Assembly (NCBI GenBank): GCA_030015575.1
Contig: CM057342.1
Location: 263,834,867-263,898,866, forward strand
DNA from: Agapanthus africanus
Lineage: Eukaryota > Streptophyta > Magnoliopsida > Asparagales > Amaryllidaceae
Length of the DNA: 64,000 nt
Reading direction: 5' to 3'
Positions 34,377-46,900 of this stretch are shown here, piece by piece. The notes beneath the pieces were generated by a model. That model did no database searches. It was not told where the DNA came from and worked only from the letters and a program-made list of their open reading frames with translations. The translations under genes were made by a program, and so were the position numbers. Every line of letters begins with the position of its first letter. The first letter of the stretch is position 1.

Positions 34377-37300
34377 ATGCCAGAGCTACCGGAAGTGGAA
34401 GCAGCGAGAAGAGCGATCGAAAACAACTGCATTGGCAAAAAGATCACCAAATCCACCGTCGCCGACGACCCCAAGGTCATCGACGGCGTCTCACCCTCGG
34501 ACTTCGAGGCCGCTCTCAACGGCAGGACCATCGTCGCCGCCCATCGAAAGGGCAAGAACCTATGGCTCCAGCTCGATTCGCCTCCGTTCCCTTCTTTCCA
34601 ATTCGGTGAGCGAAACCCTAATCCGATCCTTACCCAGCTGCCAAAATCGCAGAATTTTAGGACCCATTTTGTTGGTTTTTGAAATGGGGGTCGTTTTTGA
34701 TGATGGATCAGGGATGGCTGGAGCTGTTTATATCAAAGGAGTGGCTGTTGCCAAGTATAAGAGGTCGGCGGTGAGCGAGGAGGAGGAGTGGCCTTCGAAA
34801 TATTCCAAACTCTTCATTCAAGTATGTTGGTTGTGCTCTGTGATAGGTTTGCACTTTGATGCCTTGTGTTCATTAGTTGATTGAAACAACAACCTGTAGA
34901 GTTGGATAGTTTAAGAATTTTACGCAAATTCATGGATGGTTGAGGCTTGAAAACATACCTTAGCTAGGGTGTTAGATATGTTGGCCAAGATTATGTTCAT
35001 GCATATATCTTGGAGACATGATATTAATGTTTCACGTGCCCTCCATTAGGATCAAATGAATGGTTTTATTTGTCCTAATATACGTTTCAGCTTCAAATTG
35101 GGGCCGGCATATTTGTGGAAAGAATGCAAGGAGAATTGATATGATGCAGGCCTATTACTTTCAAATTCTTAATTGCTTACTTTCTATAAAACTGGATCAT
35201 AATTTAACCTTTAGGGTGATCTCGGTTATATTTTTACATTTTAGATTCTTTTCAAGTGGGTCATTTAATGTGACTGGCTAGAGTCGAAACACAAATATGC
35301 CAAGGGGAAAACAATGCTGGTAATAAAGAAAGGGAAGTTACATTAAACAAGCTTAGCAACGATGGGAGTGTAAATTGCTAATGAGATCAGAAGAAAAAGG
35401 CAAATGAACCTGGACCTCAAATGATTGTTTTGCCTTGGGTATATGGTAGGTGCAAATTCGTGCATGTTTGAGAAACCTTGGAAACTCGCCTCAGTGGTGG
35501 ATATAAAATGGGACTTCAAGATCTGATTATGCATGGCATGTGCATTTACAATGTGAGACGAGTAATTTAATACCAGGAGGATCTTAAATCTACGTAGAGC
35601 TTGAGAAAAATAAGAAGTATAAAAATACTTTAAAAAGCGGAAAAGAATTACAAAGGCTCATCATCACCACAACCAATATACATTATTAAGGATTTATAAA
35701 GGACAAATCTTCTTCTTTTTTTATTTTTCCTTTTTGTGTGTGTGGGGGGTGGGGGGTTGGGGTGGGTGGGGTTTGGGGGGATGTTATGTTTGTAACAGTT
35801 AAGATTAGGAACATGTTCTTATTTTGTATCATCAAACGTCTACTGAGTAGTCTCAATCTTTAGAGACTTCAGTTCTACGAGGGAAATTTCGTTTTTTGGG
35901 GAGTCTTATTAGTCACTGGTCCTTATGAAGGAAAAGGGAATCGTTAATTTCGCCTATAATTTTGCACTCAACTTGATTTATATTCTTTTGGGAGTTGAAT
36001 TCTCAACGGAGAATAATTATGGACTTAAAATTTTCCTTATGTGCAATCTTAATATTTAATATGAGTTTTCTGGATATATATTCACCATCAATATATTCAG
36101 AAATTGTTGAAGTGTTGTAATGTGTCGTTTTAGTTATAAATGACGATATTTACATAACATTGTTAAATTAGAAGACACGGAAAAATATTTCACATTCCTT
36201 GAAGCTTTTTCCATGTCTTGTATGGAATAACCCCTCTTCTCTGCACCATTTAAAACTATTTCACATCTCCACCACTTCACTACAGAACTTTTTTCCCTGT
36301 ACCATTGCCAATATTTCTCATTCATTTTAGAATCAGATTCATTTTATAACAACCCGTTCTTTATCTTTGTAGGCTCCTTTTTTTATGCAATAGTTACATA
36401 CAGCATATTATTTAATTTTTGGATTATAACTTCTTGTGTTATCTTTCCCTCTTGTGCAGCTAGATGATGGTTTAGAGTTCTCTTTCACTGATAAAAGGCG
36501 CTTTGCCAGAGTTCGCTTGCTTCAAGATGTATTAATATTTCCCACACATTCCCATCTTTTTTATAAATATCTGGATTCCCCTTCCTTGATGTCATCGTCA
36601 CCTTCCACTTTACATGAATTTTCTGATGCAGCCAGCAGCTGTACCTCCAATATCTGAGCTTGGTCCAGATGCCTTGTTCGAACCTATGACGGTCGATGAA
36701 TTTGCGGACTCTGTGAGAAAAAAGAAGATTGGAATTAAGGCTTTGCTACTTGATCAGGTTGGATGCATTTTTTCTAGGATCTCTCATAGATTTTATGCAA
36801 ATTTTTATAGCGAAAATATACATCTCTTTTAATGTACTTCAGGATATATTAGATCTTCTATTTTGATAATTGTTTAATAGCATAATAGGGACCACAATGG
36901 TTGTTGATACACTTCGTGAAAATGCGATATATTGTGTCACCTTTGTTCCATTGCTTGGAATGTGTTCTGTTTTGCTCATGGCGTCATCTGCTCCTTAGAG
37001 TCCTGCATAAATTTTTTTCATTGCATGCAAGCCATCTAAAATCTCCTTTTTCTAGGCTTCTCTTAATATCAAGGAAGATTTTGGAGGATGCCGATTAGTC
37101 ATTTAGAATTGTAGTAAACCCTTGTCATGTCCCTATTCTCTTCGGCTTAAAATTTAGCTCTCAAGTCGAGCTGATGGTAAATCCTCGTCAAATCTTTGGT
37201 GGAGCCTTACTTTACAGCCTATCCAATGTTGATGGGGAAATGCGCAACCGCCCTTTTTCCATCTTTAATGGCCTTCATGCTGGTTCTTTTCATGTATTGA

Positions 37301-40300
37301 AATCCTAGGCAGTCAAAATAACAAAGTCGGTCATTGTGTAAATTACTCTTGAATTTTGGCCATTTTACTGCTTTATAACTGGCCAGGAGTTTTACCAGTT
37401 AATTGCATAGTTTAAGCCGAAATAGCACCTTTTACGATCAGATACTGATTTCTGGACTCTATTTGTTGTGTAGAGTTTTATATCAGGCATTGGCAATTGG
37501 GTTGCAGATGAAGTGCTTTATCAGGTTTGCCTACTTTGTACTTCGCAATTGATTTTACATACTTGTTTAAATTGTATTTTTCACTCTAACGGTTTGTATA
37601 TCGCTGTGCAGTGCACACTACTGATTTCCCCGAACCCTTTTTCCCATCACATTACATCATGGAACTGATCATTGTGAAATATGCACTTTGTTATATGATG
37701 ACTAATAATGTTCAAATGCTTTATAAAATTTTGGTGTTTGTGGTTAATGGCTGTGACAGATATTTTTAAGGTTTATTTACTGAAATCTCCAAATAGGTTT
37801 GGGTCCGTGATAAAAAACTACCAATACCTTTCATATTGTCAGAAAACTACCAAACTTAATGGTGATACGTCAACACTGTCTGTGCCACGTTACTTAAGTT
37901 ATCGTGTCAACAAAAAATTTAAGAAAACCCCAAATTACCCCTATTCTAACCCTAACCCTAATTTCAAAAAGTTAAAAAAATTAAAATACATAAATAAAAA
38001 ACCTCTCTTCCTCCTCTGCCATCACCGCCGGCGACGGTGCCACCTCGCCCCTTTTCAGCCCACTACCGCCGTTGCCGCCATCATCAACAACACCGCCTCC
38101 GCCGTTCTCCTCCCTAACACACCGCCACCATCATCAACAACCTTCTTCTTCAACCCACTACCATTACCACCGCCACCGCCACCACAACCATCACATCAAA
38201 CACCACGATCACCATCTTCTTCCTCTTCTTCTTCAACCCGCCACCACCATCATCAACATCAACTCCACTATCACCATCATCATCATCAACACCACCATCA
38301 TCATCTTTCTCTTCCTCTTCTTTTTCAACCTGCCATCACCATCATCATCAACGCTACCACCATGATCTTCTTCTTCGCCCCTCCCCTCCTTGATCGCCTC
38401 CCCTACCCCGATCTTCCCGGCCCTAGCTTCCTCCCCCTCCCTTTACCCTGACCACCCCAGTCCTAGATCTGCCGCCCCCGCCCTGCTCCGAACTCCCCCA
38501 TCCCCAGCTCCCCCGAACCCTCCCTTGCCCCGATCAGCCCCCTCCCCCTTACCCGCCCAACCCCAGGCCCAGCGGTCCCACTCTGGCTCCGGTTCCTCCT
38601 CCGGCACCCCTTAAAAAAAGTGTATTGATTATTTAATTAATATTTATTAAAAATATAATTTATAATTAATTAATTACATTATGATAAGAAAAACTGGTCA
38701 TTTGATATGAACAGTAACGTTGACAAGTCATGATAGTTTTACCATAATATGAATGGTAATGGTAGTTTTCTGTCGCGGGCCGAAACTCGAGGAGAGTTTT
38801 CAGTAAATAAGCCTATTTATAATGGCTATCCTTTTGTGCATATTTGATTAATGGATTAATTTCAAAAAAAATCCAAATCTTTTAGCTAAATTACGAGAAA
38901 CCCCAAAAAACTTTCAAAATTATGAGAAAATACCATGGTACAAAATTTCCAGTTTCGTGCAATTTATTGCTGATGTGGCACCTTATTTCGGGTAGTTTTC
39001 ATAGTTTTTGAAAGTTTTGTGGTAGTTACTTGTGTATTTTAAAAGTTTTTGGGGCTTTCTCGTAATTTAGCTAAAAGGTTTGGTTTTTTTTTGGAATTAA
39101 GCTGTGATTAATTGTTCTTCGCACTTGATGCCTTTTGTTATTGGCATCACAGCCATTGCTTGGATTTGGGAAAACTTGAAATTTGTGTTATGCTTGTGGT
39201 CTTTGCAATTTGATAACTCCAATTTAAGGCATTATGCATCATTGCTTAAGTTGCATATAGAAAAAAGAAAGGGAAAAAAACATTTGAAATCTTGGATAAC
39301 CTGTTCTATTTGTGCTAGATGCTATTTTTATACCTGTGTTAGTGGTAACTCATAGTCTATGATCCAATATTCTTCAACACTTGTGCCTAATGAAGACCTT
39401 ATGTTATCCTGTTGAATAATTTCTTGTGATTTACACCAATAATTCAATGTCTTTCCATAGTACAGCATACCATTTCATTAGTTTCTTAATTTACTTTAGC
39501 TGCTATTTCCATTGTTTTAAATCTCAAACGATCCCAATCCGAGCTGGCCATTTCTAATCCAAAAATGACCTTCTACTGAGATTCTAAACCTTCATAGTGG
39601 GTTCACTAACTGATTATTGGGGCTTTACTATTAAATTTACTAATGGGTTATTGGTTTATTCATCATTAATTGCAAAAAAAAAGTTACAAGTTTACTGTTA
39701 CTTTTAACTTGTATTAAAACCACTCTAGACATCACTAATTACTAAAAAAATATGCCAAATTGTTTTATGGTTATTTTTACTATTTATGTGGAAAAAAATA
39801 GTTTTTAGAAATGTGTTTGGTCGACCAATGGTCTGAGATGGCTTATACAATCGTGATGGCAATTCTGATCCCAAAAAAATGACTGTCCGATACCGGTTGT
39901 GTTGCCATGAATTTAAACTTCATTGATATCTATAGCCCTGTGGTTGTTGGTGGTTTAAAAGCCATGCAGTTTTAGAAAAATGAAAACCGGGTTTCTGACT
40001 TTCTCAAATTCTCAGGCTAGAATTCATCCCGTGCAAATTGCTTCAAGTTTGTCAAAGGAGAGCTGCGAAAGACTGCACGGATGCATCAAAGAGGTGATAG
40101 TCAGAACTAAATTTCTTTCTGCTAGCAAATTATGGAATACTTTTTTGGGTGAATGATTTTTTAGTGACCAATAAACCATATATAGAAGATAATACTTGTA
40201 GGTTATTGATTACGCCGTTGAAGTTGATGATGATTCCAATTCTTTTCCAATTGAATGGTTGTTTCATTATCGATGGGGGAAAAAGTCTGGAAAAGTTAAT

Positions 40301-41521
40301 GGTAAGTTTCGTCATATATGATCATCTTGACCATAAAGTTATTTATTTGTCCAGGTTCTTGAAAAAGCAGTGGAAGTCGGAGCAGATAGTAGTCAATATC
40401 CTAGTAATTGGATATTTCATTCCCGCGAAAAGAAACCGGCTGTTGTGGATGGTTTGGTTCCTTACTTGTTAATGCCAGATATTTTTATTTTACTCACATA
40501 TACACTCAGTTATGCTCTTAGTTTTCTTCAAGAGTTATTTTTCATAAAGATTTCATGGATGCGTATCATTCCATGACGTGAGTGATAGATCCCATTAGAT
40601 TTTTGTCATTGAGTTGAGTGTGTATTGTTCTCATTAATGGGAAAATTGTGGGCAACCACATTTCACTCTAAATAAAATTATGATCTCCTACATTCTAAAA
40701 GGATTTTGTAAGTTGCCTATCGTTCAGCTTCATCAATGTATTTGTAAGTATCAACCGATGAATTTGAATTTTTCTTTTTTAATGATGTAGCGATATGCAT
40801 CTTGCATCCATCTAGAACAAAGCACACAACTACATGGTCATTCTTTTGCACTGTGGATATATAACTAAAACGCAAAGCTTTGAAACTATGGCAATGGAAG
40901 CAGAAGCTCTGAAATATATGTCACTCAAGACCATGCACCCTGCTTCTAGGATTATGATTGCATTTATTCTTTTTTTTAAAATATACTGATTCTAAGGCAA
41001 CATGTCATTAGAAATATGAACTTTTCCATTTAATGTCATCTCTCATGTTCCCTTACAGGGAAGAAAATCGAATTCATCAACGCAGGTGGCAGAGTAAGTT
41101 ATGCTACATCAAAATTTTCTACTTCTAAGTGTACTACTCATATTGTTACCTTACTCGTAATCCACTCGTCGTTTATTTGTTGTAGACCTCGGCCATTGTT
41201 CCAGAGCTGCAGAAGTTGACCGGAGCCAAATCCGAAACAAAGTCAAAGGCCCGAAAAGGCAAAACGAGAATGAAAGGGTCAGACGAAGACAATTTCGGAA
41301 CAGAAGAACCAGGATCCGAGAAAGAAGAAGAGGATGGGACTTCAAATCCCAAGAAAGTTGTCAAGAAGAAGCCGCAGAAAGCTAGTCAAGATAATGGCGA
41401 CGGCAAGAGCAGAGTAAAGGGAGCACCGAAGAAACTATCTGAAGCGACGGAAGAGCCATCAAAGAAGAGAGGAATATCTAGTAGCAAGGGAAGTGAGAAA
41501 CTGAAAAGGACAAGAAAATAG
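34377..41521 (+). CDS. FPG1: Formamidopyrimidine-DNA glycosylase, plant FPG/MutM type (9 exons, 376 aa)
   Basis: Base-excision repair enzyme that removes oxidised purines and nicks the abasic site. Exons: 34377-34605, 34712-34821, 36460-36528, 36632-36757, 37474-37524, 40016-40093, 40355-40451, 41059-41093, 41186-41521 (stop TAG 41519). All introns are GT-AG and the phases join without a break. The protein starts MPELPEVEAARRAI: Pro2 is the family's catalytic nucleophile and Glu3 its partner. Lys60 (RKGKNLWL) fits the catalytic lysine. Residues ~172-200 form the helix-two-turn-helix (GIGNWVADEVLYQARIHP). As in plants, the C-terminal zinc finger is missing; GGR (ending at 265) would be the zincless-finger arginine. 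Residues ~275-376 are a Lys/Glu/Ser-rich tail, probably nuclear. Compared with my memory of the Arabidopsis protein, a few residues are missing before VDGKK. It lies tail-to-tail with the SMG7 relic. Nothing suggests it is broken. Confidence 0.95.
35735..35785 (+). other. G-rich tract in FPG intron 2
   Basis: At least six runs of three or more G (gtggggggtggggggttggg and onward) occur within about 50 bases on the coding strand. This meets the simple rule for G-quadruplex formation in DNA and in the pre-mRNA. A role in splicing or repair is not shown. Confidence 0.6.
37773..38810. mobile_element. TIR transposon with GC-rich cargo in FPG intron 5 (Pack-MULE candidate)
   Basis: The left end TTATTTACTGAAATCTCC and the right end, read as its complement TTATTTACTGAAAACTCTCC, match, and the similarity continues over ~50 bp (AAAACTACCA present in both). 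Between them lies a C-rich, low-complexity block (about 38020-38615) of ccg/cac/tcatca repeats bordered by AT-rich DNA. Its long open frame is simple-sequence (Pro/His/Ser runs), and I do not call it a gene. Long inverted ends around GC-rich cargo fit a Pack-MULE. I could not find the expected 9 bp target duplication. Confidence 0.5.
38853..39104. mobile_element. MITE with long TIRs and 8 bp target duplication, FPG intron 5
   Basis: The 252 bp element is flanked by TGATTAAT on both sides (38845-38852 and 39105-39112). The inverted arms extend over ~70 bp, including TTTTAGCTAAATTACGAGAA on the left matched by the complement of the right. An 8 bp duplication suits the hAT superfamily; 9 bp (Mutator) fits less well because the ninth base differs. 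Confidence 0.8.
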
Positions 41522-43067
41522 AAGAGCGGTCTACTGATTTCTTCAAGTTGAGTGTCTTTTTCTTGGTTATTTTGCAGCCTCCCACGCTTTGAGGTGAAGG
41601 CTTAATGAAAAAAATATCTGATAATACTGTTTGAAGCCTAATTTTGCAACTTCTATGTGGAGGACGCACTTAGCATCAATATGTAGCAATATGTAGCAAA
41701 CTGCTATAAAATTTAACAGCTTTTCATCTCAAAATCGATTCTTGTCTTTTCGCTTTGTTTCAAACATGATTTTATAACACAATACACACTTGCTGAACCT
41801 GCAACAGATTAAAAGCCAAAAGAAAAAGACGCAATGACTGCTGCCAACGCCATGGAGACACATTTGACCCTAATTTTCATAAGTTGCATCATTCTTTTCA
41901 AAGTGAACGCAAAATTATCACAAAATATAAAGATTTAAGCTTAACATTAGAAATATGAATAGACATGCATATAGTGTCGTTTGGAAGTCTCTACAATCCA
42001 TTCTGAATCACAAACATGTTATTATAATCAGGTCCATACCACACCCACAATTACCAAATATATAGAAATACAACACTGGCCTTCTTTCTGAGTTGGACGA
42101 GGCTTATCAGTAATCAGCAAATATTCTTCAGAACGTAGTAGTTGCATAATATCGGCACTCACTTCTGTGCCCGAAACCATACCATCCATTTCAACCCTCT
42201 AAAACCACCAAAGACTGTAATGGTAGGCGACGAAGGATACCGAACCATTGCGAGAATTTAAATTCCATGCAGTAGATAAGGTTAGAATCTGACTCGAGTT
42301 TAGTATTCTCCGCTACGATCGAAGCTCTGAACCACATGACCAAGCAGGGGTTTAGTATACTGAGGATTCAAGCCACTGATCAATGGCTAAGCTTGCAGTC
42401 CCTTAAAAGGTTTAGGAGGCTCGGTACACCCTAAAAAGCAGAGAAAAACATGTACATAAGTTGAAAACAATATCCACACATAATGTTTGTATAATGACAT
42501 CATACTACACTAAATAATGGATCTTTGATCTGATCATTTAAATGATACATGCCTGCTAGATATTGAAGAAAATTTTCAAACATCTTATACTCTAATTTTA
42601 TGCCAATTCAAATAATGATGTTTATAAGCTCATTTAGAATGGTAATGTAGAGTTGCCGCAGAGAGTGTCATTGCTCTCTATTGCTTGCTTTACCGTATGC
42701 ATCCATCTCTAATTCGACAGTCTGAATGATTTCGTTAAATTATGAATAATTAAAAAATGGCAATAGGGGGAGCTCAAATCTAAACATGTAATTGGTGGGT
42801 AGAACTCAAAGGCCAAAAACAGAATGGAGACAATCAGTGAAAAGTCAAGCTGAGTAAATATCATCCATACATGTATTCTGTGATAAACTATATTGCTTGA
42901 ACTAATGCAACCGTTGCAAAGATTTGAAAAATTGAATGGAATTTAGGCATAAAAAAACATTGTAGAATTAAAATAAACAGGTCATAACAAAATACCAGGG
43001 GCAGCATGTAGACCAAAAATACTAGACCCACATGATGGATGTCAATCAAAATAGTTGTATTTTGTGA

Positions 43068-43180
43068 TTGTCTAACAGAGAAGATAACCTTAAAAGCGAT
43101 AATGGAATCCAAAAAATGACACCCTTTGTGATTGACTTATATAACCTTAAGAGTGATAATGGAATCCAAAAAATGATTCG
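43068..43180. repeat. Short tandem duplication (~57 bp)
   Basis: 'ttgtgattg...ataacctta(a/g)' followed by 'gataatggaatccaaaaaat' occurs twice in a row, ending near 43119 and 43176. Probably a slippage duplication. Confidence 0.8.
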
Positions 43181-43309
43181 CAGAGGCCTATCATCAGACA
43201 CTCGAAAACCAAAACCAGAGAGTAGACAGAATAAATAGGAAGCCAGAAGCCATGCTAGGTAAGAAGAAGAAGATTAGATGCTCGACATGGATTTTTATGA
43301 TCATCCCCA

Positions 43310-43350
43310 ACCTCCCCTTACCCACCCACCCCCCAACCCCCCAAAAAAAC
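43310..43350 (-). other. C-rich tract (G-rich on the minus strand)
   Basis: Six or more runs of three or more C occur within about 40 bases, so the minus strand could form a G-quadruplex. It lies just beyond the 3' end of the SMG7 relic. Confidence 0.5.
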
Positions 43351-43848
43351 AACAAAAGCACCACCCCTCAACCCATTTGCTAGCACAGAATACCAAAGCA
43401 CAGGCTACTCAAAAGCATATATCCAAATAGAGGGAATGGGCTATATGGGAAAACATAGTCCAAGAAGTGGAGCAGTCAACAATTAAAGACAAGAAAGTAT
43501 GAAACTAACTTTTCTGTCAAGAGCTTTCACCCAACCTAAATTGATATATCCGGTTTACAGGAGGTAATAATGTCTGAAAATTCTCCAATTGCGCAAACAT
43601 GTATGTGAAGAATCAAAACTTACTGGTTTCAGGGTCAGACACTTAAAATGCTTCCAAAATTGTCCATCCTCCAAAAGAAACATAAGAACGCTTCAAGGGC
43701 TCAAAGGTTGATGCCGAAGTCGATAGCACCATGCCGCAGGCAAGTAATTGCGACATTCCCAGCCTTAGATGCAAACAGAACAATATTTCAGATATATAGC
43801 CCACATTGGGAAAACTACCCAGAAAAGCATAAATCACAGTTCTAAGAC

Positions 43849-43869
43849 CCCCCCCCCCCCCCCCCCCCC
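43849..43869. repeat. Poly-C homopolymer (21 bases)
   Basis: An unbroken run of 21 C. Long homopolymers are prone to sequencing-length error, so the true length is uncertain. Confidence 0.9.
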
Positions 43870-43923
43870 AAATGAGGGGAAAAAAGACAGACATTACCGT
43901 TAAGAATCAAGACGCAAAGGGTT

Positions 43924-46900
43924 TCACACGAAGGAACCAGACCACAGAGATTGCGCTTGATGCTTCCTGGGTATCACAGGGGGCTGTTGTTCTGAGTTCT
44001 GCCAGAGATGGTAAAAAAGTTGCAAATCTTGCCGCTTCTTTTCATTGACCATTTCATTTTGAGCAGCAGAAATTTGCTTTCCAGGGAAAGGGAAGCTCAT
44101 CACACCATTCAAATCAGAAGTACTATCAGCAACAGGATAATGATGCATTTGGGTGACATGATTAACAGGGTTTTCAATTCCGAAAGCTTTGGTAGATGAA
44201 AAGTGATATCCATGTAGCCAGTTGTAGTCATCAGCCTGAGGGTTTTGCTCCCTTATCATTGAGTCATTGAATTGCTTAGAAGAGATGTTGGTAAATCCAA
44301 GAGGAGGACCCAAGTGCCTAGCAGGTCGACTTACAGGAGTTTTCTTTGCAGTAACTGGCAATGCTTCGTCAGAAGTCAAACCTGAATGTTGTGTCAAATT
44401 AAAAGTAGATGGCATTAAAGCTTCTGCAGTTTTCGACTGACAAGACATTCTGCTGATTGGATCGATTTGTGATGAAGAAATCAACGGCGAAAAGGTAAAT
44501 GCCGTAGATGGTAGAGAGATCAAGCCTTCAGTCCCGTTCCTGTTAATGTTAGAATTATTTAATCCATTAGCTAAGAATTCTGCCTGCTCCATTAGCCATC
44601 TCGAAGTGTTCAAATTCACATGCTGAAATGGTTCTGGCAGTGAACTAGTTAGCAGGCCATTTGACATCTGAAAATTATTGAGCGGCGCAGAAAGTTGTGT
44701 GACATTATTTGCAAATTGACCATTTGGAGAAATTTGTGGAGGCTGAATTGCTTCATGAGCGGTTGACATAGAAGCAGAAGCAATCATACTAGGACACTTG
44801 TTCCCTGCTATAGGTTTAAAGACTATTTCTTCTTCTTCTCCATCTGCATATGGTTGTGCCTTGGGCTGTGTCATTCCATTATCAGTAGTCTTCTTCACTG
44901 GGCTTGTTTCTTTAATGAGATTCACTTTAGGTGCACCTGACAAATCAGTAGGCATACAATCACCGAATGCCGGAGGCTCTATACCAATTGCAAATTTCTT
45001 AAAGCGAAGGTCAAAATACAGTCTTTTGACTGACGCAAACTACATTCATAAGGGCCCTCCCTGCATTTTGACCGAAATTAATCTCCTCTCCAGGGCCGGT
45101 GGACAAAAGTTGAAGTAGATCACTTTTAACTGAAGAGAATACTTCCTCAAAAGTTTCCAAGCTGTTAAGATACACATCATATAAATATTAGTACTTCAAA
45201 TAGTATATATTGGGAGGAAAGACATCCAAAAGAGATTGGCCAGAAACAAAATGTGAGCAAAGAAAGATTAATTGATTTCTGCAGATGGAGTCAACAAAAT
45301 GAACGACTTATTCGGCTTCAAATGCCTGAATGATGTAAACTAACAAGGGAGAAATATAATGATATATCTTGAAGGCCAAGCAACAAGGATTACACTGGTC
45401 ATACGGTTTCGATTCCTTCAACATAAAAATAACCATCAATTAAATTAAAAGAGTCTAAACAAATAGGAAACATAGATTATTTAACTCTACATTTGTCAGA
45501 GAATTGATACCAATGTTAAAAATCAACTATATGCTTAACGAGTACTATAGATATTTGAAAAATTATTGCGGTTTGAATATGCTACAATGCTTTTTTAAAT
45601 AGTTACATTTATTTACTAAATGATCACACAAGTTTTGTTCTTTGATGTTTTTTAGAACTGTAGGTTTTATCCAAATGCCACATTTCAGGCAAAGTTGAAA
45701 AGCCCATGATAAAATATGTGCAAAATTTTCACTACTATTACCTTGTCCGAGAGAAAAGAATTCCATTAACTCGTACAAATCGAGTGGAGAAGGCCTTCAA
45801 AACTTCAGGGATGCTGACCGCACCCTCTTTAACAGGAGTTGCAACCGGTTTGGAATCTTTTGCCAACAGCCTAGCATCCCCCTTAAATCGGCCTCTCCCA
45901 CTGGTCTGTGCAGCCAATGTCTTTGCCACCACAGCTTTGGGATTAGCAGGCTGTTGAGAGAAACTTTGACGATTCTGTAGATAAACACAAAGGAAAACAT
46001 TTGAAAAGGTTTACTAGGAAAATAACATTTCGAAAACCCCGAAAAACACAACAATGTCATAAAACTCATAACATGATGTGGAAAGTATCGATCGGAAAAT
46101 TTTATGTTTTTCCCTTCCTAGCACCACCACAAAACTTTCTTACAGTACTTCTCGTCTCACTAACAACCATGTCTTTTAACGATGTAGGGAAAGGAAAAGA
46201 ACCTCTTACAGAGAAAAGGTGGTTAAGGGGTCCTCTTCCAACTCTAAATCCTGGGCTGACGAGATGCTTCTTTTTTGGCTAAGCAGTTGCCTAATATGCC
46301 AATAAAATTTACAGCTGCAGGACACAAACTAAGTTGGATTCAGATAAAACATGAACTTCCAGCTAAGTTCAGAAGTTGGACGCTTCAATTGTATAGCATC
46401 GAACATCAAACAGACGATGAATCACAAGACTAGGATATTAGCCAATGAGAAAGTACAAACTGATAATATTGGGAGCAGATAATATAGGGTATATGACTTG
46501 CAAACTACTTGAAAAGTAAATTGCATCTCCATAGTACAATTCATGTCGACACATTAATAGATGCCATCCTTATTCTTAATTTATAATAAATCGCTCTCCA
46601 TTCGAATAAGCAACATCCAACCGAACAGTTTCAAATTGACTCAAACTTTGTAGGGCAAGTCAGCAATCTTTTGCTACATTCATCACCAGCAGGTATATAT
46701 GGTATCAGAAACCACTAGCGATCAGGTCCTAATACATGAATCATAGAAAATTGTTTAATATATCATTGATTTTCCATTAGGAGCATTGCAAAATGTAACC
46801 AAATTTTTAGAAATTAATTTGTTTACATTTTTTATCTCCGAATGGCAAATGTAGATATAAAATATCGCATGGGTATTGGTGTTCAACAGAAAGCATCACC

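Larger units (their letters stand above)
41522..43923. other. Convergent intergenic region between FPG and the SMG7 relic
   Basis: This AT-rich stretch should hold both 3' untranslated regions. I see no third gene. Contents worth noting are a short direct repeat (43068-43180), C-rich tracts (43310-43350) and a run of 21 C (43849-43869). Confidence 0.6.

Noticed and set aside
37708-38451. 247-codon open frame with Pro/His/Ser runs
   Set aside because: It is low-complexity catc/cac/ccg repeat within a TIR element in an intron, with no domain, and other frames are open too.
43924-44955. 343-codon frame as an independent gene
   Set aside because: It is the 3' exon of the SMG7 relic. Its Met is internal, and upstream residues FKKFAIGIEPP belong to the same family.
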